A DNA stretch of 64,000 nucleotides from Theristus sp. LFF4_11 (GCA_030248135.1 JASANC010002819.1:1-64000); one strand, 5' to 3'. Positions 48,701-60,800 are shown, numbered from the stretch's first letter. The notes: generated by a model from the sequence alone, not told the origin. A program made the numbers and translations.

Positions 48701-49317
48701 GTGCCGTCGAACACGGCGCACGTGTAGCTGTGGCAACAACAAATGCACCGTGAAACAACTCAACAAGCAATGCTGCTGTGATGTCTCCATCTACTGCACA
48801 ACACTTTTCACTTTATGCTACTTAACGAACACGACGGTTTGATGCAGTAGCGTATATCTATGGACCCAACAACGTATAACAGTTGAAAACGACGAGCAAA
48901 AGTTGTCGTGTGTTTGCGAGTACCTCAACAGCCCATCCGGCCATCCGACGCACTCAAACTGCTCCCACCAGCGTTTCACGATCAGCGCCACGTAGAAGCC
49001 GAGCAAGAATGTGAGCGGAATCTGTTTCGTGTACTCATGGAACATCACAGCCAGATACTCGAATGTTCGCCTGAAAATAAAAGCACAAAAAATGAAAGAC
49101 ACTGAAGACAAGCCAGTTGCAATGAACTGGACTTTAAAAATAATAAGAAAGCACGAAAATCTTACATTCCATGTTCAGACAGAAAGAAAGTGTAGAGAAT
49201 GCGCAGCAAGTAATAGATGGTCAGAAATATGGTCAACTCGAGCCAGATGCTCTTCCAAATGCTGCCTTTCCATCTAAACAGGAGCTTCGTAAAATTCTCT
49301 GCGTAACTGATTGTCAT
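45772..49317 (-). CDS. BEST: bestrophin anion channel, complete
   Basis: Seven exons with closing phases (49166-49317, 48924-49070, 48526-48727, 46935-47120, 46561-46713, 46229-46451, 45772-46001) encode 430 aa. It opens [20 protein letters not shown], the bestrophin start. The pore region follows: [19 protein letters not shown], where human has IPISFVLGFYV, then [10 protein letters not shown]. Later come [33 protein letters not shown] and the second pore helices with LGRQFLDP and [20 protein letters not shown]. The calcium clasp [19 protein letters not shown] follows, then a short C-terminal tail. Bestrophins are pentameric calcium-activated chloride channels of the plasma membrane. Compared with the vertebrate form the cytosolic tail is short. 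Intron 3 (47121-48525) contains a MITE, a minisatellite and repeat C. Confidence 0.94.
47185..47489 (+). mobile_element. Tc1/mariner-type MITE, copy 2 (bestrophin intron 3)
   Basis: 305 bp beginning CAGTATGGTCGAATAAATAA after TATA and ending ATGTTTACTCGGCCATTCCG. The ends are imperfect inverted repeats. The left flank is TA and the right is TG, a decayed duplication. The internal GAGATTAGTCGAAGACTAGG links it to copies 1 and 3. Confidence 0.85.
47545..48500 (+). repeat. 30-bp minisatellite in two blocks, split by repeat C
   Basis: Units like CCCCAACAAATGCCCCAAAC followed by AATGCCCAGC recur with a period of about 30 bp at 47550-47785 and 48055-48495. Between the blocks lies repeat C (47785-47960). 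The unit is open in several frames and gives long imperfect translations such as NAPNNA or [13 protein letters not shown], which are by-products. It lies in bestrophin intron 3. Confidence 0.88.
47785..47960 (+). repeat. dispersed repeat C, copy 2
   Basis: The inverse of 36500-36660, from GAAGTTCGCTATTTGCGG to TCTCACAAAATCAA. A third piece, GAAGTGCGCTGTTTGCGGTT, starts at about 48010. Confidence 0.75.
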
Positions 49318-52300
49318 TGGTCATTTGATACGTTCAGATATGTGCGCACGACACACACCAAGTTGCAAGTTTAATTGTTTTTTCCTGAAAATCGAAACAA
49401 AAAATTGGTAAAATAAACATCCCAAAAAAGTAGATCCAACTGCTGAAAAAATATTTTTTAAGTCAAACTTTCTGCTTTCAACCCATATGCATAGCAGACC
49501 AAATAATGAAGTGCGCGACGAAAGTCACGCATGAAAAGAACCGAGAAAATGGCAAAAGAATAGTAAACGGACGTTTTGAGGACATGGGAATTCAGAAAAA
49601 TAATTTACAGATCGGCATAGGCAATATTTTTTGTAACCGACATAATGGATCGCTTTTTCAAGCCGAAACATTTTGGAATGTGAAAAAAGTAAGTTCAATC
49701 AGACGTCAATTTTTAAAATAAACCCGTCAACTGACAAAGAATACGCACTTCCAATATGAGTAAATTGAAAGCTATACGCGAGCAGCATTCGGTGATTAAG
49801 CAAACATTTATATCCAGCAAAAAACTGTGAAGTTGCGCTTTGTCCTGTTTCAGCCTTTCAGCAAAATGGTTCCAGTCCAGCAACAACCGTGTTTGTCAGT
49901 CTGACAATGTTTATTATGAATCGCTTAAAATGAGCGGGTCTGCGACCGAAAAGGAAAAGTAAAAACACACATGCCATTTTCAAACAACCCACCCAATTCT
50001 GAAAACGGTATCGGGTATGAGAATCAGGTTTCTTTCGCGGAATAAGCAAACTCTGCAAACAACATTTTTTACATTTTTTTCGGTCTGTCGGCAGAAAAAC
50101 GCTCGATAAATCAAAAGACAACAGCTATGATTTATGAATGTTAGCTGCTGTGGGTTCACGATAAAATCAAAAGTCGGAAATAAAAATGAAAATAATAAAA
50201 CATTGAACAATTCCAATCAATCGCTGAAACAGCGGATTAAAAATATTAACAAAAATGCAACGGTTGAACGGTAGTTTTTTTACAGATTGTCAATGTTCGG
50301 TTGGCCACGGCAGCTACGAAACTTTATTGCAGCGACAGTTTTTTGTCGTAACTGTTGTTTTTTCTCAGAATGCGTTGAGAGACTGAGCGTCGATGATACA
50401 AGGGCTGCGTTGCATAAAACCACTTCAGACAATCCGGTTCACGCACCGGTTTTTTAAAACTGCAGATGAAGTGAGCAACTATTGATTGCAAAGACCACAC
50501 GTTTCATTCGAACAGAAGTTGACATAATCCAAGAGTCTTTGCAATGAGTCAGAATAGCAACGCTTGTCCAAGCTTTTGACTCAAACAAACTGTAAAGATT
50601 GTGACGTTCACCTGCTTCTGAGGGTTAAAACTATCCAGTTTTGCTTCCTGCGCAAGAAGTTTGTATTTTCATGAGCACATCCAAGTGTGTCACACTGGAA
50701 AACAAAACGCAAAACAGGCTCTTAAACCGATATACGATTTGCCATGGATGGGTTGCAGAATGCAGAGCAATGCAAGCTCAAGATTAGGCTTGGGCGTAGG
50801 CTTCTTAGGCTTCAGTGCTAACAAACAGCGATAGCTACTCTGTCCTTTATCAATTTAATCATGAATAATAATGAACGTCATTGCAAAGATTTGAACTGCA
50901 CGCTTTCATTTTGAGCAAATGAACTGCTGAAACTTGGCATGATGTACTGTAGTGCACATCTTTGTGCAGCTGCTGTTGTGTTGTGTTGTGCAGTTTGAAT
51001 TGCTTGTCTCTGCTGCAAAATGACGGTATGGGGTATATACGTTCCCAACGGCACAAATGTTTGTTCAAAGACCGTGCCATATTTTTTAAATGAAAAAACG
51101 TAAATGCAGAAAAATGAAAATTTTCAATTGACCGATCGAACTTTCAGCTTACTCCGGCGAAAAGAATGCAATGGAAATTTTCAGAGCTGCCAATTTCGAC
51201 CAACAACAAACTGATATTCAAAAAAGAGGAATGTAACATCGTCAAAGATTTATGGTTTCCGTTCTTTATGCTGATTGTGTGGCGTGACATGTGAAAACGT
51301 TTGTATTTTGCCGATCTTGACGACGTTCAAAAACGTGCATTTGCACAGATGTTCCCCAATTGTTTCTTCAAGCGAATCCATAAAGCTTGAAAGTATTTTG
51401 CGCTGCTTTACGACACACAATTTTGTTTTTATGAGACAAAGGTTTAAGTAAACTTAAAAGTACTCAACGAGGGAATGGGAAGAAATGTAAATAATAAGAT
51501 AATTGAAAACATAGGGCGTAACATAAGCTGCACCTCTTGGATTAGCTTGAGACACAGAGATGTTTTGCTCTCAACTTTGAAGAGCCAGCATCCTAAAGCT
51601 TCTCCGAAACTTGCTCATTAATTGAGAGCGCGTCAACAGACAACAAATTGCATTCATGAATAAATTTAGCACGCAGTCGCAACTGTGTGTCAATAACATA
51701 TTAATAAATTTATTGAAATATGAAACAGTGGGTGGCCTACTTGTTTACGATGTCGCCAAATGGGTTGAAGATGGATGGCAATGTACGGATGGGCGGCGAA
51801 CACAGAACGCACATAAAAAAGGCGTGAAGCAATCGGTGGGGCGGGGTGGCCGCTGGCGAAAGGCACACAACTTGCGTAACACTGGACGCAATGCAAACTC
51901 AGGCAGAAACTTTGTAACACCAGCGAGAGCACGGCTCAAGTGCTTACGGTGTGTAATGCCAGCAAATTACAATAATGTTCTTCACACGTTCGATGACGCT
52001 GCCAAAGTTGCATATTATATGTTATGTGTTTGCTTTAGCACTCATCCGCCAACCAACTCTGCTTCCAATTCGCGGTTCATTTGGACAGCGGATTTGCGGA
52101 GTGAAGCAGTCAGTCAGGTGCTGCATGACTTGGCGCGTTTGCGACGCAGCGAATCTGTGGGGCACACAACATTCTGCTGACGGGCCGTTTGCACTGTTGC
52201 TCTTATTCTTTCGATTGTGTTTCTTGGATATTGTGATTTTTTGCTTCGTTTTTCAAATTGCTCTTGCAGCGAACATTTTCCAGGCGATCCGCATATTGTC

Positions 52301-53436
52301 TGCAAGAACATCATTTTGAAAGCGCTCCAGAGCACAATACACATAACTGCAAGTTTGTGTGCGCGCCTGCTGCGCAAATCGCTGTTTTGTTTTTCTCAGT
52401 CTTTTCACTTTCACTTTGTCACACTAAACCCGATATACCACTTTCTGTCTCTGCGTTTCACTGTGCTATCTGTTTTCGTGAATTTGTTATTCTACAAATC
52501 CAAAAGCTGTGCAGAGTTTGAAAGTGCGGTGCAACAGCGCTGTGTGGCTGTGTTCGCTGCATTAAATCATCATTTGGAGAGCGCACACAACATAGATCTC
52601 CACTGTGTATATGTTGTTGTTTCTGGTGTCGCTGTTGTTGTGCTGATGACGTACATGGGAGCACTTTGTGATTGATTAGCACGGTTTACGCTGGCGCATT
52701 CGTTTGCAGGTCCTCTTCCGCAACTTTTTCTGCTGCCATGTTTTTGTTGAGCATTCCGTGTGGACCGCACGTACTGCGCAGATGCGGCGTCGCTTCCTCT
52801 TTTTGTCTAACAGCGTATGTCTTTATCTACAGTGTAGTATGTGGCAAGTCCCGAAAAGCAAGAAAGAATCAAAGTGATGAGCGCAATTGAGTGAAATTCT
52901 ACATGCCATACATGTATAATTTCAACTATGAACTTGGTTAAGCGCACTGTGCATTTTAACCACTTTCATCCCACTCCCACTACCCACAAAAACGCGATCT
53001 CGACTCGATGTGATCACAAGTCTGATTGCCGTTCAATTTGCACTCAAACATTGATCATCGGACTGAAATTAATTTGTGATATTGATTTTAGTTCTCTAAT
53101 CAACCAATCCGCACCAGCAGCATGAAAACAGTACATACGGTAGTTCACCGAAGTGCAAAAACAATAGAGAGCAGAATGCATGCAGGATTGCACGCCAAGC
53201 CTATCAACAGTCGCCTGGTGACAACCGCAAAACAATCATGCACACATGTGCACAGTGGATTAACCGAATTAACTGAATTTATCACGACACAAAAGGTCCG
53301 GGAAGTTTATGTCTGGACCGGACTAAATTGGCGGGCTGTGGTTTTTGTCACGCTGGCATGCTAGAGGCTGAGAGAAGCGTGTTCAAAAGTGATACACCGA
53401 CTGATAGTGCATGTTGAAGTAAACTAAGAAGGCATC
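49318..53436. other. 4.1-kb region without a supported gene
   Basis: AT-rich to about 51650. From 51650 to 52880 base composition rises and several open frames overlap on both strands (see the entry at 52217). No domain, repeat or splice-consistent model could be defended here. Confidence 0.4.
52217..52675 (+). CDS. open frame of uncertain status
   Basis: A continuous 152-codon frame contains NCSCSEHFPGDPHIVCKNII, near the CSEHF motif of THAP zinc fingers but without the rest of a THAP domain, and later AEFESAVQQRCVAVFAALNH. Internal acceptor-like sites (CTTGCAG at about 52262-52268, AAATCCAAAAG at 52496-52506) suggest that only parts are exons. The first codon is not convincing. This may be a gene fragment. 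Confidence 0.2.
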   Translation: MFLGYCDFLLRFSNCSCSEHFPGDPHIVCKNIILKALQSTIHITASLCARLLRKSLFCFSQSFHFHFVTLNPIYHFLSLRFTVLSVFVNLLFYKSKSCAEFESAVQQRCVAVFAALNHHLESAHNIDLHCVYVVVSGVAVVVLMTYMGALCD

Positions 53437-54777
53437 ATGGCTACAGCGATGCAAACATGTTTTGTTTGCGGTAAGTCGGGTGAAGAGACACAAATGGTAC
53501 AGTGCGTACAGGACAATTGTGACAACTGGGCACACAAATGGCGCAAATCAACGGACAGGCATCGGCCTACTTGTTGCAGGTGCACCCAGACGAATAATGA
53601 CGCTTTTCGGATTTTCATTCTCTTACTCAAATGTCGCATTAAAAACCCTGCTTTTTGAATGCTTTAGTGATTTCAAAGACGAGCGCACTCGATTCCTGTC
53701 GCACAAGGAGCCTAACAACAAGCGTCCCACGTACTTCCACTGCTCCGGTCGTTGTTACATCAAGGAGAGTCGCTCCGAACAACCGTTTGGCTGCAAAAGC
53801 CTGCGTGATCTGGATCGTGCGAACAGCGAGCACGTCCTGGAGCAGCTTGTGGTCGCGCACATGCCCATGGAGGGACTGTTCCGAGACCGATTCGCTGTCT
53901 ACGACCTGTTGTTTGAGTATGCGTTCGATGTGTTGCTGTTGACACAGACCGACACGGACATGTACAGGTGAGATGAGTGCTTAGCAACGGCTGCAACGAT
54001 GCAAGCACAGCACATCTGTGCACGTCACTTCACGTTTGTCTTGACTGTATTTTTTGAACCGATATTTTTATCAGAAAATCATCGAAAGATGCCAAAGACG
54101 ACTTCAGCACCAGCATGGAGAAATACTTCGACATGTGGCCTTATTACGAGTTTGTGCCCAATCCTGATCAAGAGCGCGGCGGCAATGCAATGTCGGTAGT
54201 TTGAGTGCACTCACAACAAACTTTGTTCAGTTTTGCAGATAACTGTAACGTAAGTTTTCCAGGTACCTCAGGGTGAACGAGCAATCGCGGCGGACGACGT
54301 TCAAAGTGGTCGCGGGGGCGGAGCTGATGCTCACTGAGAAATTGACACACGGCGGCAAGGACTACACCGTGCGAATACACCATCTGCCGGTTGCAAACAT
54401 CATCTCATACATAACAAATTATTTTCAAGTTTTATCCTTCCACTCCACACTTTTTATCCTAGCAAACCCTTTGGAATAAAGTGAATCTGCGTTTTGTGCA
54501 GGTTCTGCTGAACGTTGCCAACGAGCGAATGTCGCTGTTGGTGATCAGTGGCATTTCAGTGACGGACGCACGGTTCCGTGTCAAGGACGGCAAGACACAC
54601 CGCACGAAGCACCTGAAACGACCGGCCGGCTCATTCAACCAGTCGATGCACGCAAAGTTGCTGGACAAACTGCGTCGGGCACTCGCAAGCGTACAGAAAA
54701 ACAGTCGTCTGCTGGAGAACCCGTTAGTCTGGCAGGGGAACAAAGCTGTCGCAGCAAGTGGAAACAGAGTGGTCTAG
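53437..54777 (+). CDS. unrecognised protein with PHD-like zinc finger, five exons
   Basis: Exons 53437-53579, 53668-53967, 54075-54191, 54263-54389 and 54502-54777 join in phase to 320 aa. It begins MATAMQTCFVCGKSGEETQM, then VQCVQDNCDNWAHKW. The pattern Cys-x2-Cys, Cys-x4-Cys, Trp-x-His resembles the first half of a PHD finger, but the residue where the next Cys is expected (HKWR) is Arg. A second Cys cluster is FHCSGRCYIKESRSEQPFGC. Later parts are EHVLEQLVVAHMPMEGLF, EKYFDMWPYYEFVPNPDQER and ERMSLLVISGISVTDARFRV, followed by a basic KTHRTKHLKR and a helical C-terminus. I recognise no family. Exon 3 ends at a GTCGGT donor. Confidence 0.6.
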
Positions 54778-54800
54778 CACCAAGAACCAATATTTAAAAA

Positions 54801-54922
54801 TTACTCAACAAATTTGTTGAGCTGCCATTGATTTTGCATGCAACACGATGATTGGCGTGCTGCACGATTTTGCTTTGCTGCCAATAGTGGCTGAATAAAT
54901 TTGTTGAGTTATCGGTGTTAGC
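54801..54922. mobile_element. short TIR element (about 120 bp)
   Basis: TTACTCAACAAATTTGTTGA with GCTGCCA at the left matches in inverse TGGCTGAATAAATTTGTTGA with GTTAT at the right. Each end also contains the self-palindrome CAACAAATTTGTTG or a variant. It sits in the 240-bp gap between two genes. Confidence 0.6.
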
Positions 54923-55019
54923 AGTGACAGACTAAACGTAAATTCTGCACCTATCTTGCCGCATCGTGCTTGCCAGGCGTCGCACAACTCAGCCCTCAAT
55001 CTACCAAACGTGTGTTCAG

Positions 55020-56411
55020 GGCGGAGCAGCCACGTGTTGTGTTGGGCGACTTCAATCTGTGCTACAGTCAGTCGAGCGTGCGTTCAGCGTTCGCTGATTT
55101 GCAGCACGAATTCAACGTCAAGCAGCTCGTCACGAACATGACGGTCGATGTGAACGACCGCAAATTGCCGTATGCGTACTCGGGCGAGCTGAAGGAATTG
55201 CAGGTCTGGCACAGTGAAATGAGACACAATGCCAAGCAGCTGCGTTAGTTTTCAGCCGGCTAAGTCAAATGGCCAACTTCAAATCTGGCCAAGTGTAACA
55301 GCCAATCAATAAACTGGATTAAACAGGAAACATGGCCACTAAAACGGGTACGATAACGCGTTCATTACATGTATTTTAGCAGCTGATTCAGTAGTGCGGT
55401 TTTCCCCGTGTGGTTTTGCACGACCAACCGACGTTTGTTTGCCCAGAACGAGCTTGCCGCGCTTGACCTCGACCAGCGGGTGATCCGAGAGCAGTGGGAC
55501 GCCGCGTGGGAGGCGATCGTGCACCGGCTGAAGCAGTCGAACGGCACTAAACTGGCGCCGCACATCCGCGAAAGCATCTACGCAAATCCGCAGGTGTTCC
55601 ATGACGGCTATTTGCTGGCCGGCGGAGACGAGCTGAAGACGACCAAGGTGAAGTGCACCGTCACTGGCGGCACGCAGTGTCGTGACCTGATCTTTGCGAC
55701 GCAACAGAGCGCAGCAGTGGCACGACGCGCTGCACTGCCGTTGGTCAGGGTGGTCGACTGGGGACAACTCGCACACCCCGGTACGCGTTCGCTGATCGGT
55801 TTTTGCAACCGCATGTACATATTTGTTTCATTTGGATGCCTTTGACTTTCGTTTTCATCGAAACATTCTTCACATTCGCAGGTGTTGAGCCAAGCATGCG
55901 CGGTCGTGTGGTCAACTGGGCCATGATCACAGTGGGCGGCGTTGCGTCGGACGCAAACAGTCGCGCCGTGAACGATGCGGCCCCGGACACACGCGCGCCT
56001 GCCGACCACGCATCATCCGTCGTGAACCGTGAGAAGTTGCCGTTGATTCGTAAGCGTGCTGCTGGCAGTGGCGTCGAGCTGAACGCCGCGGACGGGGGCA
56101 GCACCGATGGCAGGGTCGCCGCAAACGGCGCACCGAATCGGCCGAACAGCGACCCGCAAGAAAGCAGACCGCTTGAGCGAGCGAATGAAACGACCAGAGA
56201 CGAGCCGCATCACGGCGGACACGAGCTGGCAGACAGCGCAACGTCAAGCATCGTGCCGCCCATCATAGAGGTTAGACCGCCGACGGCGAAACTAGGCGAT
56301 CCAGTCGACAGTGAAGACGACGAGCTGTTTGACGGTGACGACGACGACGACGAGCAGATATATGAGAACATTGACCAGATACACCATCTGACCAGTGTGA
56401 AACCGGTTTAG
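55020..56411 (+). CDS. unrecognised protein with acidic C-terminus, 5' exon not found
   Basis: Exons 55020-55203, 55447-55780 and 55882-56411 join in phase to about 350 aa; two bases must come from an upstream exon. It starts AEQPRVVLGDFNLCYSQSSV, then FNVKQLVTNMTVDVND. The GDFN motif recalls the endonuclease/exonuclease/phosphatase fold, but the other catalytic motifs are absent. Next are NELAALDLDQRVIREQWDAA and ARRAALPLVRVVDWGQLAHP. A long polar, probably disordered part follows, then an acidic run (DSEDDELFDGDDDDDE) and ENIDQIHHLTSVKPV. It could be the 3' half of a gene starting in or near the preceding one, but no phase-2 donor was found to join them. Confidence 0.5.
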
Positions 56412-56826
56412 GAGGAATTCAGTTTTTTATGTTTTGGGAAACTTTGCTTTTCGAACATATTATGCTTTCTGTACAAATGAATAGAAGGTATTTTGGATGT
56501 TTTTTAACCAACGCCTACCTATTATGTAACCTAACGCTAATCACATGCTAATATTCCAATAACACATACATTCGACAAGGCGATTTGTGACCTACGGGTC
56601 TTTTCAGACACTACGGGCCTTCAAAGATTTTAAAAAGCACGGCAAGTTAGTTTTTTTTATCAGAAAAGTACACACAGTACAGTGGTACAACCACTGATAC
56701 TGGCCTGACCGGAAACTTCAGGATGGTAGCCACGAAAGCGTCGAAAAGTCAAAAAACAGGAAATGTTCAAATGCCATAAAGACCGTAAATGTGTTCAACG
56801 ACCCCATCACTGAGAACATGAGCTGA
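56412..56826. other. convergent spacer
   Basis: The 3' ends of the acidic-tail gene and of the zinc-finger gene face each other. No feature seen. Confidence 0.5.
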
Positions 56827-58205
56827 TCAACAAGTATCATCAGTGTTTTTTGTATGCACCCTTTGGACATGGTTTCGCAGCCAAACTGCACTGCAGAAGC
56901 GAGCGGAGCATTGTTCACAGACAAACACTGCGCGATCACTGATGTGCTTCGTGCGTTTGTGTCGCTGCAGAGCGTCGGTGGTCTTCGCACGATACTCGCA
57001 CTGCTCGCACGGCAACCACGCGATGTTGCTGTTCACTGAGAGAACGAAGTTCGGCTCTATTAAAAAAAAATGTTGGTTGTTCAGAAAATGTCAAGTAAAG
57101 TTCTACTGACCTACAAAGCAAAATCGAACAATTGTCAACATGCGTGACCAATGAATGACCAACCAACACTCGGCTGTCCGTTGCTGTGCTTCCGTGCGGC
57201 GTGCTGTTTGAGGTTTTTCGGTATTACCGTGGAGAACGAACACTGATCACAGTTGTAGCGACGTATTGGTGCACCGTGAACGCTGCCCATGTGGTATTTC
57301 AGCGAATTGGGCTGCTTGGTCGTGTAGCCGCAGACGTCGCACGTGAACGAACGAACGTTTCCAACTTGGTGTACTTCTCTGTTGTGACGCAGCAAGGCAG
57401 GCTTCGTGTTGCACCAGTGATCACAGCGGTCGCATTTGAACGTCCGTTGCACGTGGCACCCGATGACATGTCTGCGGAGGGTGGCGGCAGAGGCACACAC
57501 CCGCGCGCACTGCTCACAGCGATGCGTGCGCTCACCATGGCGTCGCGCTTGGTGACTCGCCACGTTGCTTTTCGTTTTGAACTTCGCCCCACAGACTGCG
57601 CATTCAAAGCGGTCGCCTCCGTGCACTGTGCGCTTGTGCGCACGCATGCGGATGGTGCTTTCGAATTGTTTCTCGCAAATGTTGCACTGAAACAGTCGCG
57701 GTTGCGCGGTGTGTTTGCGGATTCGGTGGTCTTTGAGCGACGCAGGCCATTTTGTCTCATACGCGCACTGGTCGCAGTGGTACACTTGACGAGTGTCAGC
57801 GTGCATCTGCGCGTGCGACTTCAATGACGGGCGTGTTTTAAAAGTGGCCGCACAGTGCTGACACGAAAACGGGCGCTCAGTGGAATGCGTGCGTTTGTGC
57901 AGTGACAACAGCTTGTTCAGCTTGCTCGTGTACGAGCACTGGTCGCAGGCAAACGTGCGCGTTGAGTGCACAAGTTGCTCATGCTGACGCAGATCACGGA
58001 TTGTTTTGAATCGCTTTGCGCAGTGGCCACATTCGTGCGGTCGTTCGTTCGAGTGACGATGCAGCCGGTGCACACGCAGCACATCCCGCCAGCGACTGCT
58101 GAACTCGCACTCGGCACATTGGAACGGCTGCACGTTGCTCGGTGGCTGCTCAGTGGGCGACGCAGTGGCATTCGCACGCTCAGGGTTGTCCGTGACCGCG
58201 GCCAT
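56827..58205 (-). CDS. C2H2 zinc-finger protein with 13 fingers
   Basis: Two exons (57170-58205, 56827-57056) join in phase to 421 aa, starting MAAVTDNPERANATASPTEQ. Thirteen C2H2 fingers run in tandem. The first is CAECEFSSRWRDVLRVHR; others are CDQCSYTSKLNKLLSLHKRT and CGAKFKTKSNVASHQARRH. The last two (CEQCEYRAKTTDALQRHK and CEQCSARFCSAVWLRNHV) lie in exon 2. Linkers between several fingers (HSTERPF, HSNERPH) approach the TGEKP consensus, so fingers 1-4 may bind DNA as a unit. Fingers 8 and 9 carry extra cysteines (CARVCASA, CDHWCNTK). No KRAB, ZAD or BTB domain is present. It is probably a nuclear DNA-binding regulator of unknown target. Confidence 0.88.
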
Positions 58206-60049
58206 GATGTCACAAGTGGCAACAATCTGAAACGGTTTGTGGCACATGCAGCAGAAGCAGCAATATTCCAACAAACTGGCAAAAACAATCTTTGAAGTGA
58301 AGAAACAAACGATTAATGATGATCATGCCTTTGTGGATCTAACATCAGCAAAAAGAGAAATCGAAACCAAACAAAATTGATACATAGAAAATACCCTCCG
58401 AAACACAGCCTGTTTTCCTTGTGAAAAAGACGAAAGTACACAAGCAAAAAAACTGAAGAATCAGATAAATAAAACAAGACACGCGAAAAGGGCGCCAGAA
58501 TCAGAATGCATGAAGGTTTCAGAAACTGACAGAGACAACATACAAAAAACAAGAACAGATCGTGCAAAAAAACGGGTGGAGAACACGAAAGCAAGCAAGC
58601 AGTGACATAAGATGTAAAAGTGAAGCGCTGAGATACTTCCATTAACCCCTTGATGCAAGTCGCACAGCACATCACACAAATCGCAATATCATGCAAGAGC
58701 ACAATGGAATTTACCCAACGGCTTTGCGTCAATCAACCTCAGTCATCCCCGCAAGTGACAACTAATTACAATATTTTTTAGCAATTTTATTGGGCGTAGC
58801 GTACCCAGCAAAACACAGATATTTTTGTGCGATCACTCTCATCCATAAATCAGATCAGAAGTCAATGACACATGAAAACCAGGCAGACTGTCAGACACTA
58901 CAAACAAACACAACCGACCACGACAACCTACGGAAAATACTACAGTATGGTTATGTCTCAACAGCATAGTGACCATTGTACTGACTGACTAAGCACCTTT
59001 GGAACTAAATAAAAATAACACAAAATTCAAATATTGCTCAATAAGAACAGAGTCGTGCGACTCGACAGAAGCTGGTCTCGTTCTAGTTGCGGTTGTTGTT
59101 TAGATTGTCGATTAACAAACATGAGCTGCCGCTGCCATCTGTTCTTTTTCGCTTATTACTGCTGAAATAAACAATAGGAAATAGCATCTTATTCTATTGA
59201 TAATTTTTAAAAAGTAAACTCGATAAAGGTAGCAGTGAAGCACGGCAACGGTACTTTGCAACACTAAGCTGCACAGACGATGTGACGAAACTGAGTGAAA
59301 ACGGGTTATCCCAGACCATAATTGAAATTGCGTGAAAAGTGATAAAAGTTATTATCTTAAAGACACTTGCGGATAATCACTGAATACTTCGAGCATAGCA
59401 GCAATGCCGACGCTGATAGCACAGTGCAGAAAAGCCTCATTGCACCGCAGCAACGGTGTCCTCCGGTTTTTTGTCCCAGTCTGGATTGCTCCGTCGGTAC
59501 CTGCAATGTGTGCACGTTCAGCGGTCTTTTCATAAAAATCGTCTTCAAAAATCCTGAACCTCATTGATACCGCTGTTGTTGACACAAAAACAAAGATGCA
59601 CTACCAATTGAACGAGTAATGATGACGACGGGTATTATTAGTAAATGGTGTTTGCCCGCTCGTTCACCACGAGTTGTGTTGATTGACTACGGTGACACTG
59701 CAGCAAACTGGCGTCTGCCAGGCTGCACGTCAGCGATGTTTCCCGACCACCTGCTCCTGAGCGCGAAGCCTGCCGCGAGTGCATTGCAAGCCCCATTGTG
59801 CCATCGCGACCAACAAACAAAACGCGTACAGCGTTCAAATTGTGCCGTACTTCTGTCGGCCGTCGTTGATAAACATCACAAGCGCTGTCTTACTCGTGGG
59901 TGTTGGGTGCAGATTGGTGCGATCACTTTGCGCCGCGCTTGGCGTTGTGTCTGCGGCGTGTGGCACGAGTCGCTAGCGGCAACGAACAACAACAACGCAT
60001 TTGCAGCAGACAAATTCAAATAGATTTCTTCACGGATAAGCGAGATATA
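58206..60049. other. intergenic, no supported gene
   Basis: A-rich on the + strand at 58300-58700. A GC-richer block at about 59660-60010 is open on both strands (for example 59619-60023 on +) but shows no domain or coherent splice sites. It may be a gene remnant next to the mariner element. Confidence 0.35.
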
Positions 60050-60800
60050 CAGGGTGGGCAAAAAAAGGTTCCATTTTCAAACTGCTGTCACTGGCTGGTG
60101 TTTCAATGTTATGAGCTGAAATTTTCAGCATTGATAAAACATGTGATGCCATTTTTCTGACGAAATTTTTATCTAGTTTGGTCAAGTAGATTCAGTTTTA
60201 CAGCACAATGTTTAAAAATTCTCAAATTTTCAAAAAAACGGATTTTTAACCAAGAATTTCACAACGAATCATTGCTCATAGACATCCAAATCATCATCAA
60301 GGTTCTCGTCCGGCAGCGCCTGGATTTCTTCATTAGCTTCTTCTTCCTTGTCGTCTTCGGCCAAATGCCGTCGGGTCAACTGCTCAATGTGTGCACCACT
60401 GTTTTCGATGATCGCGTCCATTCGGTGACGAAAACTGAGCAACACTTTCTGGCGCAGTCCAACATCGCCATTGATCTTGCGCACTGCAAGCCGAATGTTC
60501 GTCTTCAGTTCGTCAATGTCGGCGGGTTAGTCAACTGGCGAGTCACTGTAGAAAAACTTTCAGATTGCTCCCACCAGATAGCCCACCAGACCCGTTGTTC
60601 TGCTGTCCACTTAACCATGACGACACTGCAAAAACTGAAACTGAAACACTGTTTTTATTCAAACCGCAGAAAAACTTTTCAAAAGAAACAAATTACAAAC
60701 AAACAAAGCGACACACAAAACAAAAAGTCAACTGAACAATTCTTTCTGTCGCAGTCGCATGGCTGCTGACTCGAGTCCGTTGTGAAACATCAGAATTTCA
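60050..60800 (-). mobile_element. mariner-like element remnant, one end plus transposase C-terminus
   Basis: CAGGGTGGGCAAAAAAAGGT at 60050 follows a TA and looks like a mariner terminal repeat. On the - strand, 60484-60269 reads MRKINGDVGLRQKVLLSFRH, then MDAIIENSGAHIEQL and an acidic tail ending DDDLDVYEQ, as at transposase C-termini. The frame is closed by a stop just upstream. The opposite terminal repeat was not found, so the right border is arbitrary. Confidence 0.6.

Noticed and set aside
47428..48714. Long Trp/Gly/Leu-rich open frames over the minisatellite
   Set aside because: The period is divisible by three and free of stops, which creates frames without a gene; the block lies inside a bestrophin intron.
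58313..58732. A hydrophobic multi-pass membrane protein on the - strand
   Set aside because: It is read from A-rich + strand sequence; the Leu/Phe/Cys bias follows base composition and there is no conserved motif.
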